A stretch of 64,000 bases of DNA from Euptelea pleiosperma (Eukaryota > Streptophyta > Magnoliopsida > Ranunculales > Eupteleaceae), in the NCBI GenBank assembly GCA_035048495.1, contig CM068541.1:10175929-10239928 (forward strand), in the 5' to 3' direction. Numbering within the stretch: the stretch's first letter is position 1; every line of letters begins with the position of its first letter. Shown here piece after piece: positions 12,263 through 23,160 of the stretch. Under the pieces are notes generated by a model, which did no database searches, was not told the origin of the DNA, and saw nothing but the letters and a program-made list of their open reading frames with translations. Both the position numbers and the translations under genes were made by a program.

Positions 12263-12653
12263 GTGTCGGGGGCTCCGTTGACAGATCTAAAATGACAAGG
12301 ACACAATATAAGCCACGTGGCACACTGTTACAGGACTCTGACCGTATGGATGTTTGTCTATCCCATGGTGGATCTATAATCCAAATTAAAATTAGCCTGA
12401 TTAGTGATTTATAGGCTTTGGATTGGACTTATATTCATGGGCTGATCTCAACTGTGGGAATTTGAGCAGTATTTGAGGTACAAAGATGCAACACTTATAA
12501 ATCACTAATCAGGCTGATTTTTGGTTTGTAGGTCCACCATGGGATAGGACAAACATCCCTACGGTTAGAGTCCTATAACAGTGTGCCACCTGGCTTATAT
12601 TGTGTCCCTGTCATTTTCCCTGTAATTTTAGATCTGTCAACGGAGCCCGACCC
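12263..12653. mobile_element. G-box foldback MITE, copy M2, with perfect 9-bp target duplication
   Basis: Long inverted termini beginning GGGCTCCGTTGACAGATCT, followed by the family core with GCCACGTGGC, the GTATGGATGTTTG block and AATCACTAATCAGGCTGAT near the centre. The element is bounded by identical 9-bp sequences TGTCAGTAT (12254-12262 and 12654-12662). A 9-bp target duplication with long terminal inverted repeats is typical of Mutator-type (MULE) non-autonomous elements, so the family is tentatively placed there. Confidence 0.85.
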
Positions 12654-12689
12654 TGTCAGTATACTCTTAACCAAATCTGTAGATCAAAT

Positions 12690-12940
12690 TTTTGAACAAT
12701 AATTGGTCTGAATTTTGGATAAGAGGTGGGGCCACCAATTGCATGGTCTGGTTATGGCTCATGTCGGCATGTTTACGTTAAAGGGGTGTGGGGACCTGAT
12801 CCTAAATTTTTCTTCAAGGAGCAGTTTCTACCTTTCCATGCGCCTGTGGTCCAGCTCAGTTGGACAAAATTGGTCCGGTTGCGCATTCAGTGACTGCTAC
12901 TTATACATGGATGGTGGTTGTTATAAAATTAGGGCTGTTA
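12690..12940 (+). repeat. Dispersed repeat, copy 1
   Basis: Similar in order and orientation to about 19237-19475: both have AATAATTGGTCTGAATTTT, a GTCCAGCTNAGTTGGACAAAAT block and GTGGTTGT near the end. Unknown class; no coding capacity. Confidence 0.6.
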
Positions 12941-13099
12941 ATGGATCGGATCACCCTGATTATCTGAGAGTTATCTGATCCAATAACATCGGGTCGAGGA
13001 TAAGGAATTAGGTCTATTGGATCCAGTCTGAATCTGAAATTGGATCAATCTTGATCTGATCTGATAATGATACAATCCAATATATTATATTGGGTCGGG

Positions 13100-13477
13100 C
13101 TCCAGTAACCGCCCTAAAATGACAGGCTCCGGTTACAGGACGTACACAATATGAGTCACGTGGGACACTCTTCGAGAACTCTAATCGTATGGATGTTTGG
13201 CCAATCCCTAGGTGGACCTAGAAACCAAAAATCAGCCTGATTAGTGATTTCTAGATGTTGGATCTTTGTACCTCAAATACTGCTCAAATTCCACAGTTGA
13301 GATGAACCCATGAAAATAAGTCCAATCCAACGTCTATAAATAACTAACCAGGCTGAGTTTTAGTTACTAAGTCCACTTACGGATTGGCCCATACGGTCAG
13401 AGTCCTCTAAGAGTGTGCCACGTGGTTCATATTGTGTCCTGTAACCGGAGCCTGTCATTTTAGGGCGGTAACTGGAG
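13100..13477. mobile_element. G-box foldback MITE, copy M3, long terminal inverted repeats
   Basis: The terminal inverted repeats are about 41 bp and almost perfect, starting CTCCAGTAACCGCCCTAAAA and including CTCCGGTTACAGGA; the inner part is the shared family core (GTATGGATGTTTGGCC, GATTAGTGATTT, CACGTGG). Its outer ends differ from those of M1 and M2, so the same core is found with different termini. No clear target duplication was found. Confidence 0.8.
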
Positions 13478-13987
13478 ATGAGCATATCTTATTTTCTTTA
13501 GATCAATTTGGAACCTAAAATTTAGTTTAGGTCGTGGTATCCAACACTAAACCATGTACAAGAGCCGTGCCGTTTAGCGGTGGACTATTCAAGAGATCCA
13601 CGGTCCACGCGGCAATGACTGTAAGGGTAAAATAGTCAGTTTAGATATTCATAAGTCATTGCTACGTTGATCTCTCTTGAAAGGGTAATTTTAGTCGCAC
13701 CTCAGAAAATATGAGGGCACCCGAAACCCTTAATTTTTTCCCCTTCTTGGACAACTATTTTTGACAACCATTTTGGGGGACCCACAATTAAGATGAATCG
13801 ATGGTTGATTTCTGGTGGTGAGGACGAACTTCTCACCATATTGATCACCCCAACAAAAAATCAGACCATTCTGAAATTTCTAACCCTATCAAATTAGGTT
13901 TTCAAGTTACATGGTAAAAATACACAGTCCATAATTCTTCAACTTTTAAACCAGTCTACGAATATCGGAATGATTTGAATTTTAAAC

Positions 13988-14285
13988 TGTCACAACCCAC
14001 AATAGGAGCCACGTGCCACACTCTTATTGGATGCTGACCGTATGGATGTTTGGCCAGTCCTTCGGTAGACCTGCAGCCAAAAAGTAGCCTGATCAGTGAA
14101 TTCTAAGCATTGGATTGAATTCATTTTCGTGGGTTCATTTGAACCGTAGGAATTTGAGCATTAATGAGTGTTATTTGGGTGCAAATATCCAAAGGTTGTA
14201 AATCACTAACCAGGATGATTTTTGGTTTGCAGGTCCACGAGGGACTGGCCAAACATTCAACGGTCAAGAGTATCAACCATACATT
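13988..14285. repeat. G-box foldback MITE, copy M4 (degraded right end)
   Basis: The left arm carries GTCACAACCCACAATAGGAG, GCCACGTGCC and CTGACCGTATGGATGTTTGG; the right arm mirrors it to about ACATTCAACGGTCAAGAG and then decays. Same family as M1-M3. Confidence 0.7.
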
Positions 14286-14644
14286 TTTTTGTAATGGATG
14301 GGTGATCATTATGCTTTTAAACGTTTAGGGCAAGTTTTTAAAGGGTGGCGATGTAACAACCTGTAGCTTATGGCGAAATGAATTTTAGGGGGAAAATGGA
14401 AAAAAATGGCCCTGAAATTTAAAATTTGAAATTTGAAATCAAATTTTCAACAACAAAAAAAAAAATAAAATGGAAAATAATGAAAATTTAATGGAATTTA
14501 ACAATTCTTAACATAACGGTTCTCTACATAACGGGCTTGGGGTGTTTCCGTTTTTGAGTGCAGTTTTAAATGCAAACCCGAATTGTATTCAAACATTTCC
14601 CGTACTGCATTTATGCTGCACTCTAACTTGCTACATATGCTTTG

Positions 14645-14830
14645 TACCCCAAATAATGGTCAATAATGCTCAAATTCCACGGTCAAAAATCAACCCATGA
14701 AAACGACTCCAATCCAACAATTAGAAATCACTAATCTGGTTAATGTTTGGTCTATATGTCCATCTAGGTTTGGGTCAAACATCCATACGGTCAGAAATCT
14801 CTAATTATATGCCACATGGCTCATAAAGCG
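14645..14830. repeat. G-box MITE fragment, copy M5 (right half)
   Basis: Only the second half of the family is present: AATGCTCAAATTCCACGG, GAAATCACTAATCTGG, GTCAAACATCCATACGGTCAG and a degraded GCCACATGGCTCAT end. A SINE lies just downstream. Confidence 0.65.
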
Positions 14831-14874
14831 GTCGATCAGCAAAGTTCTACTCCTGAATGTAAAGATCTGAAGAC

Positions 14875-15053
14875 TTTTTTTTTTTTCTTTTTTTCTTCTA
14901 ACGCAGGTATCCTCACACCTGGACTAATCCTACGGTTGTGCGCGCTTACCCAAAGCCTTCCCGTAAACACAGCACCGTTTACAGCAAGGGCGCACAGTCT
15001 CGAACTCACGACCTTGGGGAGCAACCCAAGTCAGAACCACTCCCCTTGGTGGG
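14875..15053 (-). mobile_element. tRNA-related SINE with 16-bp target duplication
   Basis: Flanked by direct repeats of the form GTAAAGATCTGAARAC at 14859-14874 and 15054-15069, differing at one base. Read on the minus strand, the insert has a box B-like GAGTTCGAGAC and ends in an A-rich tail, seen as the T run at about 14875-14898. Length near 180 bp, a polymerase III-like promoter, a 3' A tail and a long target duplication identify a SINE. The exact tRNA ancestor is not resolved. Confidence 0.85.
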
Positions 15054-15550
15054 GTAAAGATCTGAAAACCTTAAAGTGCAATTTTGTTGTTATCTCAAAT
15101 TCGAACCCTATCTTAAAATCCAAACCTGCAATACACATCTGTATAATCTTAAAATTCGTGATTTTTTTTGATTTTTTATTTTATACGGTAATATTAAATG
15201 TTCCTTAAAAAAAAAAATCGTGTATTAAACGTGTATAATACACGAATTTACTAGCTAGGGTCAAAGTCATGGTTTTAAAAACAGCCGTTTAAAGGGTAAC
15301 GCCCCAAGCCCGTTACCATAAAATCGTTAAAATCCGTTTTGACACTTTGAATTTAATGGCCATTTTTTTTTTCATTCTAACCGCCGTTAAAATCGTTTTA
15401 ACAGTCGTTAAATTCTGAAAATTTTTGTGGAAAAAAAAATGACCGTTAAAATCCATTTTTTCATTTTTTGAAATTTTCAATTTCAAATTTTAAAATTTAA
15501 CTTTCAGCGCCATTTTTTCTGTTAAAATTCATTAAACGGAAAATTTTTAA

Positions 15551-16166
15551 AAAGAAAATAAACTTTAATCTATTTACAAAAAAGAATACAACTTTTCGCA
15601 AATCCCAAAAAAGAAAACGAAACGCCCTTTCAAAGGGCGTTTCATTACGTGGCACATGTTTATGAAAAAACGCCCTTTAAAAGGGCGTTTGTCAATAAAA
15701 AACGCCATTTTAAAAGGTGTTTTTCAGTAATAGACGCCTTTTTAAAAAACGTCTGTCAGAAACGTCTGTCAGACTTCTGACAACTGACAGACGTTATTTT
15801 AAAGGGCGTTTTTTGATACTCTAATTTTTATGCCCATTTTGGCGTACCTAGAAGATGAATCAATGGCTGATTTTTGGTGAGGATGATCTCTACGGTGAGG
15901 AGATCATCCTCACATAAATTCAAATCATTCCGATATTCGTAGATTGGTTTAGAAGTTGAGGAATTATGGGACATTTTTTAAAATTTCTCAGGAATAAACG
16001 CCCTTTAAAAGGGCGTTTGTCAGACTTGTCAGCCATCAGTCATTCTGACTCGACTGATTGGACTGACAGCAGACGAAACGCCCTTTTAAGGGCGTTTCGT
16101 TTTCTTTTTAGGGATTTGCGAAAAGTTGTATTCTTTTTTGTAAATAAATTAAAGTTTGTTTTCTTT
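15551..16166. repeat. Large inverted repeat containing several short perfect palindromes
   Basis: The outer arms (15551-15643 and 16075-16166) are about 92 bp and nearly perfect inverses; the inner ends are GAAACGCCCTTT-type palindromes at 15619-15643 and 16075-16098. The 430-bp loop contains more palindromes with 11-bp arms AAACGCCCTTT at 15668-15690 and 15996-16018, weaker ones at about 15699-15755, and a CTGTCAG/CTGACAG hairpin at 15761-15795. It has no coding potential. It is probably a non-autonomous foldback transposon. Confidence 0.85.
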
Positions 16167-16498
16167 TGTGCAATTTTCCGTTCATTAAATTCTATTTTTC
16201 CCTTTTTTTTCTTTTGTTGGCCCTAGCTGTTACAATCTGTTTTAACGGTAATGCCCCCAGTGCGTTATGCCGTTTTAACGGTTAAACGGACCAGGGGTGT
16301 CACCGTTTAAACCAAAGTTTAAAGGAGGCCGTTTTAACGGTTAAGCGGACTAGGGGCGTTACCGTTTAAACAACTGTTAAAACGGATTGGAACAGCCAGA
16401 GGCAAAAATGGAAAAAAAAGAAGAAGAATTTAACGGAATTAAACGGGTTTTACCGATTTTAACGGAAAAATGGAGCTGAAATTCAAATTTTGAAATTT

Positions 16499-17347
16499 GA
16501 AAATTAAAAAAAAATATGGAATTTAACGGAGTTAAACGGATTTAACGACCGTTTTTTTCACAAAATTTTTCAGAACTAAACAGCTGTTTAAATGATTTTA
16601 ACAGCCATTAAAACAAAAAAATGGCCGTGTTTTTCAAAACCGATAAAACGTGTTCAAAAGATTTTAACAGAAACGGGCTTGGGGCGTTTCCGTTTAAACG
16701 GCCATTTTTAAAACCATGGGTCAAACCAAGGTTTAAAGGAGGCCGTTTTAACGGTTAAACGGACTGGGGGCGTTACCGTTTAAACGGCCGTTAAAATGGA
16801 TTGAAACGGTCAGGGGCAAAAATGAAAAAAAATGGGAAAAAATGGATTTTAACCAGAGGAGGAGGAGAGGATGGGTTTGATCCGTTAAACGGAAAAAACG
16901 GAATTAAACGACTTATACGGCCATTTTTAAAACCATGGTTTTAAACTGTTTAAATGGCCGTTAAAACGGATTGAAACAGCCAGGGGCAAAAACCAGAATT
17001 TAATGGGTTTTAACGGAAAAAAAATGAAAAAAATGGCGCTGAAATTCAAATTTTGAATTTTGAAATTTGAAAATTAAAAAAAACAAGGAATTTAACAGAC
17101 ATTTTTTTCACAACAAATTGCAGAATTTAACGGCTGTTTAAACGATTTTAACGGCCGTTAAAACAAAAAAATTACTGTTAAATTCAAATACGTTAAAACA
17201 TGTTTAAACGGTTTTAACGGAAACGGGCTTGGGGCGTTTCCGTTTAAATGGCCGTTTTTAAAACCATGGGTCAAACCAAGGTTTAAAGGAGGCCGTTTTA
17301 ACGGTTAAAAGGACTGGGGGTGTTACCGTTTAAACAGCCGTTAAAAC
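16499..17347 (+). repeat. Direct repeat, unit A (about 0.83 kb)
   Basis: Nearly identical to 18110-18931 in the same orientation, about 1.61 kb downstream. It includes parts of two TTTAAACGG-type elements and their GTCAAAC junction, so the copy was made by segmental duplication rather than independent insertion. The two units differ by a short deletion near 18740 and scattered substitutions. Confidence 0.8.
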
Positions 17348-18109
17348 GGCCGTTTTTAAAACCATGGGTCAAACCAAGGTTTAAAGGAGGCCGTTTTAAC
17401 GGTTAAACGGACTGAGGGCGTTACCGTTTAAACGGATTGAAACGGTCAGGGGCAAAAATAGAAAAAAAAATACGGAATTAAACAGATTTTAATGAATTTT
17501 AACAGTTTAAACGATTTTAACGGAAAAAGTGACGCTGAAATTCAAATTTTGAAATTAAAAAAAAATAGAATTTAACGGATTTAAATGGATTTTAACGGTT
17601 TTAACAGCCGTTTTTTTCACAAAATTTTTCAAAATTAAACGGCTGTTTAAACGATTTTAACGGCCGTTAAAACAAAAAAAATGGCTGTTTTTTCAAAACC
17701 GATAAAATGCGTTTTAACTGAAACGGGCTTGGGGTGTTACCGTTTAAACGGCCGTTTTTAAAACTATGGGTCAAACATCCAAAGTCAGTGTCTTATAAAA
17801 AATTGCCACGTGTCTTTTTCATGTTGCTTTACTTTATTTTATTTTTATTTTTTTTCACTTTTTTCATTTACCCTCACCAAACTTGAGTAGGTTAACTAGA
17901 GTAGGAGAGGATGGGTTTGTCGCTCCTGCCGATGTGACTTGCTTCCGTACAAAATCCACGCGGCAAGCAGCTTGTCTGTGGTCTGGTAGGATACTACACC
18001 ACAGGGAGTAAAACTTCTGTCACAATGGGATTGCAAATCACACAAACACAGCCAATCAGTTCTCGGCACGTACACCTAAAGCAAAAGCACATGTGAAAAA
18101 TTTTAGTTC

Positions 18110-18931
18110 TGAAAATTAAAAAAAAATATGGAATTTAACGGAGTTAAACGGATTTAACGGCTGTTTTTTTCACAAAATTTTTCAGAACTAAACAGCTGTT
18201 TAAATGATTTTAACAGCCATTAAAACAAAAAAATGGCCGTGTTTTTCAAAACCGATAAAACGTGTTCAAAAGATTTTAACAGAAACGGGCTTGGGGCGTT
18301 TCCGTTTAAACGGCCATTTTTAAAACCATGGGTCAAACCAAGGTTTAAAGGAGGCCGTTTTAACGGTTAAACGGATTGGGGGCGTTACCGTTTAAACGGC
18401 CGTTAAAATGGATTGAAACGGTCAGGGGCAAAAATGGAAAAAAATGGAAAAAATGGATTTTAACCAGAGGAGGAGGAGAGGATGGGTTTGATCCGTTAAA
18501 CGGAAAAAACGGAATTAAACAACTTAAACGGCCATTTTTAAAACCATGGTTTAAACTGTTTAAATGGCCGTTAAAACGGATTGAAACAGCCAGGGGCAAA
18601 AACCAGAATTTAATGGGTTTTAACGGAAAAAAAATGAAAAAAATGGCGCTGAAATTCAAATTTTGAATTTTGAAATTTGAAAATTAAAAAAAACAAGGAA
18701 TTTAACGGACATTTTTTTCACAACAAATTGCAGAATTTAACGGCCGTTAAAACAAAAAAATTACTGTTAAATTCAAATACGTTAAAACATGTTTAAACGG
18801 TTTTAACGGAAACGGGCTTGGGGCATTTCCGTTTACATGGCCGTTTTTAAAACCATGGGTCAAACCAAGGTTTAAAGGAGGCCGTTTTAACGGTTAAAAG
18901 GACTGGGGGTGTTACCGTTTAAACGGCCGTT
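18110..18931 (+). repeat. Direct repeat, unit B (about 0.83 kb)
   Basis: Partner of 16499-17347. The element series continues to about 19170 with one more unit. The MITE-like DNA at 17770-17830 and unique-looking sequence to 18110 separate the copies. Confidence 0.8.
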
Positions 18932-19236
18932 AAAACGGATTGAAACGTTCAGGGGCAAAAATGGAAAAAATGGAATTAAACGAAATTAAACGGATTTTAA
19001 CCCGAGGAGGAGGAGAGGATGAGTTTGATCCGTTAAACGGAATTAAACGATTTAAACGGGCATTTTTAAAACCATGGTTTAAACTGTTTAAACGGCCGTT
19101 AAAACGGATTGAAATAGCCAGGGGCAAAAAACAGAATATAACGGATTTAACGGACATTTTTAAATCCACAGGTGGTCAGGCAAGTTTTACTCTGGATCTT
19201 GCATCTGATCCGCCTCATTAAAGATCACATTTTTAA

Positions 19237-19475
19237 TAATAATAATTGGTCTGAATTTTTGGATATGAAGTGGGCCACAATTAAATTGTCCCGTTTTTGA
19301 GTTTGTCGTGTCCGTATGTTTACCTTAAGGGTTAAGTGACGTGGAGACCTCATCCAAAATTACAAGGAACATTTTCTGCCTTAATTCTTAAATGTGCATG
19401 TGGTCCAGCTGAGTTGGACAAAATTTGTTTTCAGTAACTTCCACTCATGTGGATTGTGGTGGTTGTAATTTCATA
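19237..19475 (+). repeat. Dispersed repeat, copy 2
   Basis: Diverged partner of 12690-12940, sharing the GGTCCAGCT-AGTTGGACAAAAT block. Unknown class. Confidence 0.6.
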
Positions 19476-20113
19476 CACGTGGCCGATCAAGGGGGGTCAG
19501 TGCATGTCGTATGGGTGGTACCTGCATTCGCACGTAATTTAAATACAAAATATTAAGATGTATAGATTGTATTGAATTTAATAGTAAAGTGAAGCATTCT
19601 ATATTGTTAATCTTAATAGACTATTTTGAAAATATTGGGAAAAGGGCCGGGCTCATCAGGGTACTCCCTTTTTCTGACCTTTCTTGGTGTTCGCGTGCTC
19701 TGCCGTGCATTTCAAGAATCCAAGGGTAGTTGTCAGTGTCAAGCTGGCATCACAATCACCGCTGGATTCTTGAAATCCACAGCCAAGTGCGCAAACACCG
19801 AGTGGGGTTAGAAAATGGGGTCTTGAGAGACTTAGCTTTGGGAAAATGGCATGGGAAGAAATTAAATAGTTAAAAGGGATTGTTTTGAAAATTGGGATAA
19901 ATGCAATTGTGAGTAATTTAGTAAATATGAAGTAGTTATAATAAAAATATAATTAATGGCATGAGAAGTAATTAAATATTTAAATAAGATTATTTTTTAA
20001 TAATTGGTAAGCTTTTTGAAACCAAAATATTGGTTATAATTATAGCTGATAGGTGAATGTGCTTTGGTGTATGAAGTAACACCACACCATGTTCACCTAC
20101 CACCTATTAGGGC

Positions 20114-20415
20114 CTGTTTGATTGTCAAGTAGGAAGTTTGCATTTTCTTTGGGAAAACTAGGTTTTCCCTTGTTAGATAGTCATTTTAAATCTGTATAAT
20201 TTTTTCTACGAAGCCATTTGAATCTGGATAATTTTTCCTACTAAACATGGAATTCATTTCCCATCCATATAGGTGAGAATTCATTTCCACCTGAAAATCC
20301 ACATTTATTTTCTCACATGATTGAAATATGTGTCTTCAGTTGCAATCAACTAGTAATTTAAGGCATTTCCCAAATGTATTTTCTCAAAAAATAAATTTAT
20401 GCAATCAAACACGGC
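20114..20415. mobile_element. Tourist-like (PIF/Harbinger-type) MITE, first of a paired set
   Basis: Begins GGGCCTGTTTGATTG and ends CAATCAAACACGGCA, flanked by TTA on both sides (3-bp target duplication). The interior has GAAAATCCACATTTATTTTC and AGGTGAGAATTCATTTCC, shared in inverse order with the next element. About 300 bp, non-coding. Confidence 0.8.
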
Positions 20416-20418
20416 ATT

Positions 20419-20703
20419 AGGACGTGTTTGATTGCAGGGAAACTTTTCCCGATAAAATACATTTGGGATATGCCTTAAATGGCTGATTTATTGCAACTGA
20501 GAAAATAAAAGTGTATTTTCAGATGGAAATGAAATCTTACCTATTTGGATGGGAAATGAATTCTAGGCTTAGTAGGAAAAATTATCCAAATTTAAATGAC
20601 TTGTTAGGAAAAATTATGCAGATTTATACTGACTATCTAACAATGGACAGTTGTGTTTTCGTAAGGAAAATGCAATTTTCCCACTTGGTAATCAAACACG
20701 GCC
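20419..20703. mobile_element. Tourist-like MITE, second of the pair, inverted
   Basis: Begins GGACGTGTTTGATTG right after the TTA that closes the previous element, and ends CAAACACGGCC followed by TTA. The interior is the reverse complement of the first element's interior, so the two lie in opposite orientation and share one TTA. Confidence 0.8.
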
Positions 20704-21913
20704 TTAGTTTTTTTTTTTTTTTTTTTTCAATATCCATCCTATTAGTTTATTAAATGCCTTTAAATTTTTTATTCAAAAAAAGTTCATTAACCTGCTTGGT
20801 TTTTTTTTTACAGTGGATTCATTTTGCACTCCAATGCAAATGCAATGAGTTGCAATACACCCACTTGCCACAATTTTTGAGTTATAGTGCTTTGCATATA
20901 TTTTGTTAAGAAGTTTGCAATGGCCTGGCAACCACTCGCACACTAGGTCATTTGCACGCCTCCAACCAATCACATGCAATCCCAAATTGTGGCAAGTAAA
21001 TGCATTTACATCTCAATGCGGTGAACCAAACAAGGCTAAATGTTCTTCACCGTACTCACCATTATTAAAACAAATAATTATGCTTTTAGAAAGATTTATC
21101 ATGCGTTGTACAGTTTCTCAATGTATGACGCCTCACCTCATGCCTCTACATTTCTAAACATATTGTACAGTTTGGTGAAGACCCGCTACATTGCTTGGGA
21201 TGCGAATTTATGTCCATTACGAGAAAAGAGAAAAAAAAACCTAGTAAGCAAATGGTTCTAAAAGTGGCCAAAAGGAGACACAACAACCAAACCCCATGTA
21301 ATCCAATGTTTCCGCAACCTCTCTCCTTAACCAGAGGTTTGGTTGTTACATGTCGCTTTTTTATCCTATTTGCAGACTCTAAAATATGGTTTTAAAAAAC
21401 GGTTGTTATAACGGGTTCGGACCTCACCCATTATGATATGTTATTCGGGCCTCACCCATTACTTCGCTCAGGCTCTTGGGTAGGAGGACTTGGTAGAGAA
21501 TGGAAAGGATCGTGGGTTAACATAGGAGGAGCGACATAGGGGATGGTGATGAGGTAGGAGAGGTTTGTGGGGAGGTAACCATCGGGGTATGACTCCAAAG
21601 GTCACATTTTGATTCAAAGTGACCAATACAACCACATTCATATCAGAAGTAGGGTAGGAATTCGTACTTCGAGAATATTGTAGTTTGGGTCGAAACGCAA
21701 GAAGGGCCTTCTCGCGTTAATAAGTAGAATAGATGTTTAGAGTCGGCAGTTCCAAATAAGGAGTAAAACTTCGCTGTCAGCCGTAGATGACCTACCCGAT
21801 GACCACCCACAATATGAGCCACGTGGCACACTTTTAGAGGACGCTCCCTAGATGGGCTTCCAAACCAAAAATCAGCTTGATTAGTGATTTCAAACCTTTG
21901 GATCCTTGTACCC

Positions 21914-22231
21914 TATCTTTTAAAACTCGGCTGAGTCGATCCGATTCGATCGTATTTTGAGTCGACTCGGCATATAAACTTGGATTTGCAGGGTTTTCCT
22001 AATTGACTCGGAAACTCAGCCGTGTCGACACGAAACTCAATTTTTTTTAATTTCCAAAGTATTTTTTTCTATATTTTATGATTTTTTAAAAGTCTTTTTA
22101 ATAATTTTTTATACATATTTAAATATTTATTAATTAATTTAATGACTCGTCGAGTCAACTCCCGAGTCATCAAGGTGATTCGACCCGATGGATTTTCGAG
22201 TTGAGTCCAAGTTCCGAGTTTTAAAACATTG
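21914..22231. mobile_element. Element with TTTTAAAACTCGG inverted ends, nested in MITE M6
   Basis: Inverted ends TTTTAAAACTCGG (21918-21930) and CCGAGTTTTAAAA (22214-22226). Flanking 9-bp direct repeats CTTGTACCC / CTTCTACCC (21905-21913 and 22232-22240) differ at one base. The interior is rich in GACTCGTCGAGTC-like words. Non-coding. Confidence 0.75.
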
Positions 22232-22369
22232 CTTCTACCCAAATAAGGGCCGATAATGCTCATATTCACAGTTAAAATCAACCAATGAAAATGACTCCAA
22301 ACCAACACTTAGAAATCACTAAGCAGCTTGATTTTTGTTTGTAGGAGGTAGGGATTGTCCAAACCATGG

Positions 22370-22780
22370 GTTTAAACCGTTTAAACGGTAACGCCCCAAG
22401 CCCGTTTCCGTTTAAACCCGTTTTATTGGTTTTGAAAAAAAAAAGGCCGTTAAAATCGTTTAAACAGCCATTTAATTTTGAAAAATTTTGTGAAAAAAAC
22501 GGCCGTTAAAACCTTTTAATTCTGTTAAAATCCGTTTAATTTTCATTTAAATCAGTTAAATTCTATTTTTTTTTTAATTTTCAAATTTCAAAATTTGAAT
22601 TTCAGCGCCAAATTTTCCGTTAAATTCCATTAAAATCATTAAAACCGTTAAAATCCGTTAAAATCAGTTTAATTCCATTTTTGCCCCTGACCGTTTCAAT
22701 CCGTTTTAATGGCCGTTTAAACTGTAACGCCCCCAGTCCGTTTAACCGTTAAAACGGCCTCCTTTAAACCTTGGTCCAAA
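22370..22780. mobile_element. TTTAAACGG-type element nested in MITE M6
   Basis: One full unit of the element also found at 15.3-19.2 kb, here in opposite orientation: it starts CCATGGGTTTAAACC and ends AAACCTTG. The flanks read GTCCAAA on both sides, consistent with a short target duplication inside the MITE. Confidence 0.75.
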
Positions 22781-23045
22781 GATCCATATAGTCAGTGTTC
22801 TCTAAAAATGTGCCACGTGGCTCATTTTTTTTCTTTTTTTTTTCTGTGGCTCATATTGTGGCTGGTCAGTGAAGTACTCCGAAATAATGCCATGATGAGA
22901 TTGCTTACCGACGTGGGGATATAGTATGCAAACATTGCTCACTCACCGACGTGGGGATGATACTATCGAGTCTGAAACGTGTGCAACTATTATTTTCCAA
23001 TGTGCAAAGTCAGGTCGGCACATTCAATGGGACAAATCTAGTCTT

Positions 23046-23160
23046 CTTCTTCTTTTCTTTTCTTTTCTTTTTTTTTTTCTTCTTCTTCTTTTTCTTTTTC
23101 TTTTTCTTCTTCTTCTTCTCTTTTTTTCCGAGTGAAATCTGAACCCGGTCAAGCCGGTAA
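23046..23160 (-). mobile_element. Truncated SINE-like insertion with pyrimidine-rich tail
   Basis: A C/T-only tract of about 85 bases followed by CCGAGTGAAATCTGAACCCG. Flanks are near-identical: GGGACAAATCTAGTC (about 23029) and GGGACAAAACTAGTC (about 23161). On the minus strand this is a short body with GACCGGGTTCAGAT and a purine tail, as in a 5'-truncated retroposon. Confidence 0.55.

Larger units (their letters stand above)
15268..17770. repeat. Array of TTTAAACGG-type elements
   Basis: Repeated units of roughly 430-480 bp, with ends CCAAGGTTTAAAGGAGGCC on one side and GGCGTTTCCGTTTAAACGG...AAAACCATGG on the other. Interiors are rich in GTTTAAACGG, CCGTTAAAACGG and AAATTTGAAATTTGAAA. Adjacent units are joined through the short sequence GTCAAAC, suggesting successive insertions next to or into one another. 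Open frames here are repeat artefacts. An inverted-repeat structure (15551-16166) interrupts the first unit. Confidence 0.8.
21800..22890. mobile_element. G-box foldback MITE, copy M6, split by two nested elements
   Basis: The family core starts at ACCCACAATATGAG with GCCACGTGGC and ends at about GGCTCATATTGTGG. It is interrupted at 21914-22231 by a GAGTCGACTCGG-rich element and at about 22370-22780 by a TTTAAACGG-type element. Removing both leaves an ordinary copy in order: left arm, CTTTGGATC centre, right arm. Confidence 0.75.

Noticed and set aside
15619..16098. Regularly repeated palindromes resembling a CRISPR array
   Set aside because: Spacing is irregular, the setting is a plant nuclear genome, and the palindromes lie inside a transposon-like inverted repeat.
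18360..19221. Overlapping open frames with RFNGRLN / KRPLKRIE words on both strands
   Set aside because: They are reading frames through TTTAAACGG repeats; the same words recur in every repeat unit.
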